Shown here: piece after piece, positions 1 to 11,205 of the stretch
How the letters are laid out: each line of letters starts with the position of its first letter
How positions within the stretch are numbered: the stretch's first letter is position 1
Source: Paragordius varius
Taxonomy: Eukaryota; Nematomorpha
Direction of reading: 5' to 3'
DNA length: 64,000 nt
Assembly: GCA_964247055.1 (NCBI GenBank)
Contig: OZ176051.1
Span: 248,001-312,000 of the forward strand
The notes under the pieces: generated by a model
The model's input: only the letters and a program-made list of their open reading frames with translations
The model's database searches: none
What the model was told of the DNA's origin: nothing
Program-made: the position numbers and the translations under genes

Positions 1-108
1 AAATTTGATCAGGTGATGTCGCCATAATTTTTTTTGGGTAGCCCTATAGTAGTTCCATCATCACCCCCAAATATTTTGGAGGATCGGACTATAAATGTAA
101 TTTTTATG

Positions 109-132
109 AATTTTTTAAATATTTAAAAAATT
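109..132. repeat. Perfect 24-bp palindrome, first of ~370
   Basis: The arms are AATTTTTTAAAT and its exact reverse complement ATTTAAAAAATT, with no spacer. Allowing one G/T mismatch, the symmetry extends three bases each side (ATG...TAT), giving 30 bp. The next copy lies at 282-305. It sits in the most conserved half of the monomer and is intact in most copies. Exceptions include small deletions near 4081, 7000, 8554, 12520, 59050 and 63355. Dyad symmetry able to extrude a cruciform has been reported as enriched in some centromeric satellites. That it does so here is inference. Confidence 0.9.
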
Positions 133-160
133 TATTTTATACGATTTTAAAAATAAAAAT

Positions 161-218
161 GGCTACCTAAAATCCAAATTTGATCAGGTGATGTCACCAT
201 AATTTTTTTTGGGTAGCC
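161..218 (+). repeat. Nested inverted repeats spanning the monomer junction
   Basis: GGCTACCTAAAA (161-172) is complementary to TTTTGGGTAGCC (207-218) over 12 positions, with one T/G opposition that would be a G-U pair in RNA. Inside the loop, GGTGA (187-191) pairs with TCACC (194-198) around a TG spacer. The arrangement recurs at most monomer junctions. An alternative 7-bp pairing joins GGTGATG (187-193) to CATCACC (234-240). Any folding or function is inferred. The complementarity itself is read directly. Confidence 0.75.
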
Positions 219-348
219 CTATGGTAGTTCCATCATCACCCCAAATATTTTCGAGATCGGAGTATAAATGTAATTTTTATGAATTTTTTAAATATTTAAA
301 AAATTTATTTTATACGATTTTAAAAATAAAAATGGCTACCTAAAATCC
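176..348 (+). repeat. Representative 173-bp monomer (TTCGAG class)
   Basis: This copy equals the commonest form. Landmarks by position in the unit: AAATTTGATC 1-10; GGTGATGTCACC 12-23; T8 28-35; GGGTAGCCC 36-44; CATCATCACCCC 56-67; signature TTCGAGATCGGAG about 75-87; TATAAATG 88-95; 24-bp palindrome 107-130; TATACG 136-141; A-rich tail; GGCTACC 159-165; CTAAAATCC end. Other classes differ mainly at the signature: GTCGAG usually with TTTTTTTG downstream; TTGGGG or TTGGAGG with CGGACTATAAATG; TTTGAG with CATAACCCC and CGGACTTTAAATG; TTTGAG with AATTAATATG; and CTTTGGGG. The unit start is arbitrary. G+C is 45/173 by hand count. Confidence 0.95.
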
Positions 349-2074
349 AAATTTGATCAGGTGATGTCGCCATAATTTTTTTTGGGTAGCCCTATAGTAG
401 TTCCATCATCACCCCAAATATTTTGGAGGATCGGACTATAAATGTAATTTTTATGAATTTTTTAAATATTTAAAAAATTTATTTTATACGATTTTAAAAA
501 TAAAAATGGCTACCTAAAATCCAAATTTGATCAGGTGATGTCACCATAATTTTTTTTGCGTAGCCCTATGGTAGTTCCATCATCACCCCAAATATTTTGG
601 GGATCGGACTATAAATGTAATTTTTATGAATTTTTTAAATATTTAAAAAATTTATTTTATACGATTTTAAAAATAAAAATGGCTACCTAAAATCCAAATT
701 TGATCAGGTGATGTCGCCATAATTTTTTTTGGGTAGCCCTATGGTAGTTCCATCATCACCCCAAATATTTTGGGGATCGGACTATAAATGTAATTTTTAT
801 GAATTTTTTAAATATTTAAAAAATTTATTTTATACGATTTTAAAAATAAAAATGGCTAATTAAAATCCAAATTTGATCAGGTGATGTCGCCATAATTTTT
901 TTTGGGTAGCCCTATGGTAGTTCCATCATCACCCCAAATATTTTCGAGATCGGAGTATAAATGTAATTTTTATGAATTTTTTAAATATTTAAAAAATTTA
1001 TTTTATACGATTTTAAAAATAAAAATGGCTACCTAAAATCCAAATTTGATCAGGTGATGTCGCCATAATTTTTTTTGGGTTATAGTAGTTCCATCATCAC
1101 CCCAAATATTTTGGAGGATCGGACTATAAATGTAATTTTTATGAATTTTTTAAATATTTTAAAAATTTATTTTATACGATTTTAAAAATAAAAATGGCTA
1201 CCTAAAATCCAAATTTGATCATGTGATGTCACCATAATTTTTTTTGGGTAGCCCTATGGTAGTTCCATCATCACCCCAAATATTTTCGAGATCGGAGTAT
1301 AAATGTAATTTTTATGAATTTTTTAAATATTTAAAAAATTTATTTTATACGATTTTAAAAATAAAAATGGCTACCTAAAATCCAAATTTGATCAGGTGAT
1401 GTCGCCATAATTTTTTTTGGGTAGCCCTATAGTAGTTCCATCATCACCCCAAATATTTTTAAGATCGGAGTATAAATGTAATTTTTATGAATTTTTTAAA
1501 TATTTAAAAAATTTATTTTATACGATTTTAAAAATAAAAATGGCTACCTAAAATCCAAATTTGATCAGGTGATGTCGCCATAATTTTTTTTGGGTAGCCC
1601 TATAGTAGTTCCATCATCACCCCAAATATTTTTAAGATCGGAGTATAAATGTAATTTTTATGAATTTTTTAAATATTTAAAAAATTTATTTTATACGATT
1701 TTTAAAATAAAAATGGCTACCTAAAATCCAAATTTGATCAGGTGATGTCACCATAATTTTTTTTGGGTAGCCCTATAGTAGTTCCATCATCACCCCAAAT
1801 ATTGTCGAGATCGGAGTATAAATGTAATTTTTTTGAATTTTTTAAATATTTAAAAAATTTATTTTATACGATTTTAAAAATAAAAATGGCTACCTAAAAT
1901 CCAAATTTGATCAGGTGATGTCGCCATAATTTTTTTCCGTAGCCCTATGGTAGTTCCATCATCACCCCAAATATTTTGGAGGATCGGACTATAAATGTAA
2001 TTTTTATGAATTTTTTAAATATTTAAAAAATTTATTTTATACGATTTTAAAAATAAAAATGGCTACCTAAAATC

Positions 2075-3806
2075 CAAATTTGATCAGGTGATGTCGCCAA
2101 ATTTTTTTTGGGTAGCCCTATAGTAGTTCCATCATCACCCCAAATATTTTCGAGATCGGAGTATAAATGTAATTTTTATGAATTTTTTAAATATTTAAAA
2201 AATTTATTTTATACGATTTTAAAAATAAAAATGGCTACCTAAAATCCAAATTTGATCAGGTGATGTCACCATAATTTATTTGGGTAGCCCTATGGTAGTT
2301 CCATCATCACCCCAAATATTTTCGAGATCGGAGTATAAATGTAATTTTTATGAATTTTTTAAATATTTAAAAAATTTATTTTATACGATTTTATATATAA
2401 AAATGGCTACCTAAAATCCAAATTTGATCAGGTGATGTGGCCATAATTTTTTTTGGGTAGCCCCATAGTAGTTCCATCATCACCCCAAATCTTTTGGAGG
2501 ATCGGACTATAAATGTAATTTTTATGAATTTTTTAAATATTTAAAAAATTTATTTTATACGATTTTAAAAATAAAAATGGCTACCTAAAATCCAAATTTA
2601 ATCAGGTGATGTCACCATAATTTTTTTTTGGGTAGCCCTATGGTATTTCCATCATCACCTCAAATATTTTGGGGATCGGACTATAAATGTAATTTTTATG
2701 AATTTTTTAAATATTTAAAAAATTTATTTTATACGATTTTAATAATAAAAATGGCTACCTAAAATCCAAATTTGATCAGGTGATGTCACCATAATTTTTT
2801 TTGGGTAGCCCTATGGTAGTTCCATCATCACCCCAAATATTTTGGAGGATCGGACTATAAATGTAATTTTTATGAATTTTTTAAATATTTAAAAAATTTA
2901 TTTTATACGATTTTAAAAATAAAAATGGCTACCTAAAATCCAAATTTGATCAGGTGATGTCGCCAAATTTTTTTTGGGTAGCCCTATAGTAGTTCCATCA
3001 TCACCCCAAATATTTTCGAGATCGGAGTATAAATGTAATTTTTATGAATTTTTTAAATATTTAAAAAATTTATTTTATACGATTTTAAAAATAAAAATGG
3101 CTACCTAAAATCCAAATTTGATCAGGTGATATCACCATAATTTATTTGGGTAGCCCTATGGTAGTTCCATCATCACCCCAAATATTTTCGAGATCGGAGT
3201 ATAAATGTAATTTTTATGAATTTTTTAAATATTTAAAAAATTTATTTTATACGATTTTATATATAAAAATGGCTACCTAAAATCCAAATTTGATCAGGTG
3301 ATGTGGCCATAATTTTTTTTGGGTAGCCCCATAGTAGTTCCATCATCACCCCAAATATTTTGGAGGATCGGACTATAAATGTAATTTTTATGAATTTTTT
3401 AAATATTTAAAAAATTTATTTTCTACGATTTTAAAAATAAAAATGGCTACCTAAAATCCAAATTTAATCAGGTGATGTCACCATAATTTTTTTTTGGGTA
3501 CCCTATGTAGTTCCATCATCACCCCAAATATTTTCGAGATCGGAGTATAAATGTAATTTTTATGAATTTTTTAAATATTTAAAAAATTTATTTTATACGA
3601 TTTTAAAAATAAAAATGGCTACCTAAAATCCAAATTTGATCAGGTGATGTCGCCATAATTTTTTTTGGGTTATAGTAGTTCCATCATCACCCCAAATATT
3701 TTGGAGGATCGGACTATAAATGTAATTTTTATGAATTTTTTAAATATTTTAAAAATTTATTTTATACGATTTTAAAAATAAAAATGGCTACCTAAAATCC
3801 AAATTT
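2075..3806. repeat. 5-monomer higher-order repeat, two copies (866 bp)
   Basis: Rare variants recur at an offset of exactly 866 bp: GCCAAATTT at 2096 and 2962, CCCCATAG at 2461 and 3327, and TCCAAATTTAATCAG at 2591 and 3457. TTTTATATATAAAAATGG and GATGTGGCC recur likewise. This defines two tandem copies of a five-monomer block, about 2075-2940 and 2941-3806. The last monomer of the second copy (about 3463-3640) differs and carries CCCTATGTAG. Borders are approximate within one monomer. Confidence 0.85.
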
Positions 3807-6549
3807 GATCAGGTGATGTCACCATAATTTTTTTTGGGTAGCCCTATAGTAGTTCCATCATCACCCCAAATATTTTCGAGATCGGAGTATAAATGTAATT
3901 TTTATGAATTTTTGAAATATTTAGAAAAATTTATTTTATACGATTTTAAAAATAAAAATGGCAAAATCCAAATTTGATCAGGTGATGTCGCCAAAATTTT
4001 TTTTCCGTAGCCCTATGGTAGTTCCATCATCACCCCAAATATTTTGGGGATCGGACTATAAATGTAATTTTTATGAATTTTTTAAAAAAAATTTATTTTA
4101 TACGATTTTAAAATAAAAATGGCTACCTAAAATCCAAATTTGATCAGGTGATGTCGCCATAATTTTTTTTGGGTAGCCCTATGGTAGTTCCATCATCACC
4201 CCAAATATTGTCGAGATCGGAGTATAAATGTAATTTTTTAGAATTTTTTAAATATTTCAAAAATTTATTTTATACGATTTTAAAAATAAAAATGGCTACC
4301 TAAAATCCAAATTTGATCAGGTGATGTCACCATAATTTTTTTTGGGTAGCCCTATGGTAGTTCCATCATCACCCCAAATATTTTCGAGATCGGAGTATAA
4401 ATGTAATTTTTATGAATTTTTTAAATATTTAAAAAATTTATTTTATACGATTTTAAAAATAAAAATGGCTACCTAAAATCCAAATTTGATCAGGTGATGT
4501 CACCATAATTTTTTTTGGGTAGCCCTATGGTAGTTCCATCATCACCCCAAATATTGTCGAGATCGGAGTATAAATGTAATTTTTTTGAATTTTTTAAATA
4601 TTTAAAAAAATTTTTTTATACGATTTTAAAAATAAAAATGGCTACCTAAAATCCAAATTTGATCAGGTGATGTCGCCATAATTTTTTTTGGGTAGCCCTA
4701 TGGTAGTTTCATCATCACCCCAAATATTTTGGGGATCGGACTATAAATGTAATTTTTATGAATTTTTTAAATATTTAAAAAATTTATTTTATACGATTTT
4801 AAAAATAAAAATGGCTACCTAAAATCCAAATTTGATCAGGTGATGTCACCATAATTTTTTTTGGGTAGCCCTATGGTAGTTCCATCATCACCCCAAATAT
4901 TTTCGAGATCGGAGTATAAATGTAATTTTTATGAATTTTTTTAAATATTTAAAAAATTATTTTATACGATTTTAAAAATAAAAATGGCTACCTAAAATCC
5001 AAATTTGATCAGGTGATGTCACCATAATTTTTTTTGGGTAGCCCTATGGTAGTTCCATCATCACCCCAAATATTGTCGAGATCCGAGTATAAATGTAATT
5101 TTTTTGAATTTTTTAAATATTTAAAAAATTTATTTTATACGATTTTAAAAATAAAAATGGCTACCTAAAATCCAAATTTGATCAAATGATGTCACCATAA
5201 TTTTTTTTGGGTAGCCCTATGGTAGTTCCATCATCACCCCAAATATTTTCGAGATCGGAGTATAAATGTAATTTTTATGAATTTTTTAAATATTTAAAAA
5301 ATTTATTTTATACGATTTTAAAAATAAAAATGCTAAAATCCAAATTTGATCAGGTGATGTCACCATAATTTTTTTTGGGTAGCCCTATGGTAGTTCCATC
5401 ATCACCCCAAATATTGTCGAGATCGGAGTATAAATGTAATTTTTTTGAATTTTTTAAATATTTAAAAAATTTATTTTATACGATTTTAAAAATAAAAATG
5501 GCTACCTAAAATCCAAATTTGATCAGGTGATGTCGCCATAATTTTTTTGCGTAGCCCTATGGTAGTTTCATCATCACCCCAAATATTTTGGGGATCGGAC
5601 TATAAATGTAATTTTTATGAATTTTTTAAATATTTAAAAAATTTATTTTATACGATTTTAAAAATAAAAATGGCTACCTAAAATCCAAATTTGATCAGGT
5701 GATGTCACCATAATTTTTTTTGGGTAGCCCTATGGTAGTTCCATCACCCCAAATATTGTCGAGATCGGAGTATAAATGTAATTTTTTTGAATTTTTTAAA
5801 TATTTAAAAAATTTATTTTATACGATTTTAAAAATAAAAATGGCTACCTAAAATCCAAATTTGATCAGGTGATGTCACCATAATTTTTTTTGGGTAGCCC
5901 TATGGTAGTTCCATCATCACCCCAAATATTGTCGAGATCGGAGTATAAATGTAATTTTTTTGAATTTTTTAAATATTTTAAAAATTTATTTTATACGATT
6001 TTAAAAATAAAAATGGCTACCTAAAATCCAAATTTGATCAGGTGATGTCACCATAATTTTTTTTGGGTAGCCCTATGGTAGTTCCATCATCACCCCAAAT
6101 ATTGTCGAGATCGGAGTATAAATGTAATTTTTTTGAATTTTTTAAATATTTTAAAAATTTATTTTATACGATTTTAAAAATAAAAATGGTTACCTAAAAT
6201 CCAAATTTGATCAGGTGATGTCGCCATAATTTTTTTTGCGTAGCCCTATGGTAGTTTCATCATCACCCAAAATATTTTGGGGATCGGACTATAAATGTAA
6301 TTTTTATGAATTTTTTAAATATTTAAAATATTTATTTTATACGATTTTAAAAATAAAAATGGCTACCTAAAATCCAAATTTGATCAGGTGATGTCACCAT
6401 ATTTTTTTTTGGGTAGCCCTATGGTAGTTCCATCACCCCAAATATTGTCGAGATCGGAGTATAAATGTAATTTTTTTGAATTTTTTAAATATTTAAAAAA
6501 TTTATTTTATACGATTTTAAAAATAAAAATGGCTACCTAAAATCCAAAT
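3807..6549. repeat. Array segment with TTCGAG / GTCGAG / TGCG-TTGGGG units
   Basis: About 16 monomers mainly cycle TTCGAG, GTCGAG and a third class with GCGTAGCC, TAGTTTCATC and TTGGGG. Small lesions include an eight-base loss near 3961 (GGCAAAATCC), a loss inside the palindrome near 4081, and a short junction at 5331 (AATGCTAAAATCC). The stretch at about 4650-5515 is the partner of 9470-10340 at an offset of 4821 bp. CATCACCCC with a three-base loss (CCATCACCCC) first appears near 5742. Confidence 0.8.
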
Positions 6550-8600
6550 TTGATCAGGTGATGTCACCATAATTTTTTTTGGGTAGCCCTATGGTAGTTC
6601 CATCATCACCCCAAATATTGTCGAGATCGGAGTATAAATGTAATTTTTTTGAATTTTTTAAATATTTTAAAAATTTATTTTATACGATTTTAAAAATAAA
6701 AATGGTTACCTAAAATCCAAATTTGATCAGGTGATGTCGCCATAATTTTTTTTGCGTAGCCCTATGGTAGTTTCATCATCACCCAAAATATTTTGGGGAT
6801 CGGACTATAAATGTAATTTTTATGAATTTTTTAAATATTTAAAAAATTTATTTTATACGATTTTAAAAATAAAAATGGCTACCTAAAATCCAAATTTGAT
6901 CAGGTGATGTCACCATAATTTTTTTTGGGTAGCCCTATGGTAGTTCCATCATCACCCCAAATATTTTCGAGATCGGAGTATAAATGTAATTTTTATGAAT
7001 TTTTTAAATAAAATTTATTTTATACGATTTTAAAAATAAAAATGGCTACCTAAAATCCAAATTTGATCAGGTGATGTCGCCATAATTTTTTTTGGGTAGC
7101 CCTATGGTAGTTCCATCATAACCCCAAATATTTTTGAGATCGGACTTAAAATGTAATTTTTATGAATTTTTTAAATATTTAAAAAATTTATTTTATACGA
7201 TTTTAAAAATAAAAATGGCTACCTAAAATCCAAATTTGATCAGGTGATGTCGCCATAATTTTTTTTGGGTAGCCCTATGGTAGTTCCATCATCACCCCAA
7301 ATATTGTCGAGATCGGAGTATAAATGTAATTTTTTTGAATTTTTTAAATATTTAAAAAATTTATTTTATACGATTTTAAAAATAAAAATGGCTACCTAAA
7401 ATCCAAATTTGATCAGGTGATGTCACCATAATTTTTTTTGGGTAGCCCTATGGTAGTTCCATCATCACCCCAAATATTTTCGAGATCGGAGTATAAATGT
7501 TATTTTTATAAATTTTTTAAATATTTAAAAAATTTATTTTATACGATTTTAAAAATAAAAATGGCTACCTAAAATCCAAATTTGATCAGGTGATGTCACC
7601 ATAATTTTTTTTGGGTAGCCCTATGGTAGTTCCATCATCACCCCAAATATTGTCGAGATCGGAGTATAAATGTAATTTTTTTGAATTTTTTAAATATTTA
7701 AAAAATTTATTTTATACGATTTTAAAAATAAAAATGGCTGCCTAAAATCCAAATTTGATCAGGTGATGTCGCCATAATTTTTTTTTGCGTAGCCCTATGG
7801 TAGTTTCATCATCACCCCAAATATTTTGGGGTTCGGACTATAAATGTAATTTTTATGAATTTTTTAAATATTTAAAAAATTTATTTTATACGATTTTAAA
7901 AATAAAAATGGCTACCTAAAATCCAAATTTGATCAGGTGATGTCACCATATTTTTTTTTGGGTAGCCCTATGGTAGTTCCATCATCACCCCAAATATTGT
8001 CGAGATCGGAGTATAAATGTAATTTTTTTGAATTTTTTAAATATTTAAAAAATTTATTTTATACGATTTTAAAAATAAAAATGGCTACCTAAAATCCAAA
8101 TTTGATCAGGTGATGTGGCCATAATTTTTTTTTGTTAGCCCTATGGTAGTTCCATCATCACCCCAAATATTTTCGAGATCGGAGTATAAATGTAATTTTT
8201 ATGAATTTTTTAAATATTTAAAAAATTTATTTTATACGATTTTAAAAATAAAAATGGCTACCTAAAATCTAAATTTGATCAGGTGATGTCGCCATAATTT
8301 TTTTTGGGTAGCCCTATAGTAGTTCCATCATCACCCCAAATATTTTTGAGATCGGAGTATAAATGTAATTAATATGAATTTTTTATATATTTAAAAAATT
8401 TATTTTATACGGTTTTAAAAATAAAAATGGCTACCTAAAATCCAAATTTGATCAGGTGATGTCACCATAATTTTTTTGGGTAGCCCTATGGTAGTTCCAT
8501 CATCACCCCAAATATTGTCGAGATCGGAGTATAAATGTAATTTTTATGAATTTTTTAAATATTTGTATTTTATACGATTTTAAAAATAAAAATGGCTACC
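6550..8600. repeat. Left copy of a ~5.5-kb-offset segmental duplication
   Basis: About 12 monomers match 12060-14300 in order and in rare variants. AATGGTTACC lies at 6701 and 12211, the palindrome-deleting AAATAAAATTTATT at about 7007 and 12517, and CATAACCCC units at about 7117 and 12627, all 5510 bp apart. From GATGTGGCC (8112 and 13795) and AATTAATATG (8369 and 14052) the offset becomes 5683, so the right copy gained one monomer near 13.43-13.6 kb. The monomer near 8447-8612 has its own deletion (ATTTGTATTTT) not shared by the right copy. Confidence 0.8.
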
Positions 8601-10162
8601 TAAAATCCAAATTTGATCAGGTGATGTCACCATAATTTTTTTTGGGTAGCCCTATGGTAGTTCCATCATCACCCCAAATATTTTCGAGATCGGAGTATAA
8701 ATGTTATTTTTATGAATTTTTTAAATATTTAAAAAATTTATTTTATACGATTTTAAAAATAAAAATGGCTACCTAAAATCCAAATTTGATCAGGTGATGT
8801 CACCATAATTTTTTTTGGGTAGCCCTATGGTAGTTCCATCATCACCCCAAATATTTTCGAGATCGGAGTATAAATGTAATTTTTATGAATTTTTTTAAAT
8901 ATTTAAAAAATTTATTTTATACGATTTTAAAAATAAAAATGGCTACCTAAAATCCAAATTTGATCAGGTGATGTCACCATAATTTTTTTTGGGTAGCCCT
9001 ATGGTAGTTCCATCATCACCCCAAATATTTTCGAGATCGGAGTATAAATGTAATTTTTATGAATTTTTTTAAATATTTAAAAAATTTATTTTATACGATT
9101 TTAAAAATAAAAATGGCTACCTAAAATCCAAATTTGATCAGGTGATGTCGCCATAATTTTTTTTGGGTAGCCCTATGGTAGTTCCATCATCACCCCAAAT
9201 ATTGTCGAGATCGGAGTATAAATGTAATTTTTTTGAATTTTTTAAATATTTAAAAAATTTATTTTATACGATTTTAAAAATAAAAATGGCTACCTAAAAT
9301 CCAAATTTGATCAGGTGATGTCACCATAATTTTTTTTGGGTAGCCCTATGGTAGTTCCATCATCACCCCAAATATTTTCGAGATCGGAGTATAAATGTAA
9401 TTTTTTTGAATTTTTTAAATATTTAAAAAATTTATTTTATACGATTTTAAAAATAAAAATGGCTACCTAAAATCCAAATTTGATCAGGTGATGTCACCAT
9501 AATTTTTTTGCGTAGCCCTATGGTAGTTTCATCATCACCCCAAATATTTTGGGGATCGGACTATAAATGTAATTTTTATGAATTTTTTAAATATTTAAAA
9601 AATTTATTTTATACGATTTTAAAAATAAAAATGGCTACCTAAAATCCAAATTTGATCAGGTGATGTCACCATAATTTTTTTTGGGTAGCCCTATGGTAGT
9701 TCCATCATCACCCCAAATATTTTCGAGATCGGAGTATAAATGTAATTTTTATGAATTTTTTTAAATATTTAAAAAATTTATTTTATACGATTTTAAAAAT
9801 AAAAATGGCTACCTAAAATCCAAATTTGATCAGGTGATGTCACCATAATTTTTTTTGGGTAGCCCTATGGTAGTTCCATCATCACCGCAAATATTGTCGA
9901 GATCCGAGTATAAATGTAATTTTTTTGAATTTTTTAAATATTTAAAAAATTTATTTTATACGATTTTAAAAATAAAAATGGCTACCTAAAATCCAAATTT
10001 GATCAAATGATGTCACCATAATTTTTTTTGGGTAGCCCTATGGTAGTTCCATCATCACCCCAAATATTTTCGAGATCGGAGTATAAATGTAATTTTTATG
10101 AATTTTTTAAATATTTAAAAAATTTATTTTATACGATTTTAAAAATAAAAATGGCTACCTAA
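8601..10162. repeat. Array segment containing the right copy of the 4821-bp-offset duplication
   Basis: It begins with three TTCGAG monomers, two of which have seven Ts before AAATATTT (near 8890 and 9063), suggesting single-unit duplication. From about 9470 it repeats the 4.65-5.5 kb order. ATCCGAGTAT is at 5081 and 9902, and ATCAAATGATG at 5181 and 10002, both 4821 bp apart (28 monomers). The right copy has a private CATCACCGC at about 9883. Confidence 0.8.
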
Positions 10163-11205
10163 AATCCAAATTTGATCAGGTGATGTCACCATAATTTTTT
10201 TTGGGTAGCCCTATGGTAGTTCCATCATCACCCCAAATATTGTCGAGATCGGAGTATAAATGTAATTTTTTTGAATTTTTTAAATATTTAAAAAATTTAT
10301 TTTATACGATTTTAAAAATAAAAATGGCTACCTAAAATCCAAATTTGATCAGGTGATGTCGCCATAATTTTTTTTGCGTAGCCCTATGGTAGTTTCATCA
10401 TCACCCCAAATATTTTGGGGATCGGACTATAAATGTAATTTTTATGAATTTTTTAAATATTTAAAAAATTTATTTTATACGATTTTAAAAATAAAAATGG
10501 CTACCTAAAATCTAAATTTGATCAGGTGATGTCACCATAATTTTTTTTGGGTAGCCCTATGGTAGTTCCATCATCACCCCAAATATTTTCGAGATCGGAG
10601 TATAAATGTAATTTTTATGAATTTTTTTAAATATTTAAAAAATTTATTTTATACGATTTTAAAAATAAAAATGGCTACCTAAAATCCAAATTTGATCAGG
10701 TGATGTCACCATAATTTTTTTTGGGTAGCCCTATGGTAGTTCCATCATCACCCCAAATATTGTCGAGATCGGAGTATAAATGTAATTTTTTTGAATTTTT
10801 TAAATATTTAAAAAATTTATTTTATACGATTTTAAAAATAAAAATGGCTACCTAAAATCCAAATTTGATCAGGTGATGTCGCCATAATTTTTTTTGCGTA
10901 GCCCTATGGTAGTTTCATCATCACCCCAAATATTTTGGGGATCGGACTATAAATGTAATTTTTATGAATTTTTTAAATATTTAAAAAATTTATTTTATAC
11001 GATTTTAAAAATAAAAATGGCTACCTAAAATCCAAATTTGATCAGGTGATGTCACCATAATTTTTTTTGGGTAGCCCTATGGTAGTTCCATCATCACCCC
11101 AAATATTTTCGAGATCGGAGTATAAATGTAATTTTTATGAATTTTTTTAAAAATTTAAAAAATTTATTTTATACGATTTTAAAAATAAAAATGGCTACCT
11201 AAAAT
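10163..11205. repeat. 3-monomer higher-order repeat, two copies (520 bp)
   Basis: The order GTCGAG unit, GCGTAG/TTTCATC/TTGGGG unit, TTCGAG unit with seven Ts is repeated. GCGTA occurs at 10376 and 10896, a 520-bp offset. Private differences are AAATCTAAATTTG at about 10508 in the first copy and AAAAATTT within the palindrome near 11150 in the second. Confidence 0.75.

Larger units (their letters stand above)
1..2074. repeat. Array segment, mixed TTGGAGG / TTCGAG / TTGGGG monomers
   Basis: There are about 12 monomers with no clear long HOR. The first four loosely alternate TCGCC/CTATAG/TTGGAGG units with TCACC/CTATGG units. The TTGGAGG signature is characteristic of the left 3.7 kb and is rare afterwards (one copy near 21610). 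The monomer at about 1031-1207 lacks five bases (AGCCC) after GGGT at 1080. The same lesion recurs at 3670, 2590 bp away. Two adjacent TTTAAG monomers (near 1458 and 1630) look like a local single-unit duplication. No other feature is seen. Confidence 0.8.

Noticed and set aside
248-264. CENP-B-box-like word in TTTTCGAGATCGGAGT
   Set aside because: TTCG matches the start of the box, but the required A and the CGGG in the correct spacing are absent. Most monomer classes lack even TTCG.
176-348. Hammerhead ribozyme, as found in some other satellites
   Set aside because: I looked for the CUGANGA and GAAA core on both strands. GGTGATGT on one strand and CCTGATCA on the other are only superficially similar, and the second core element is not suitably placed.
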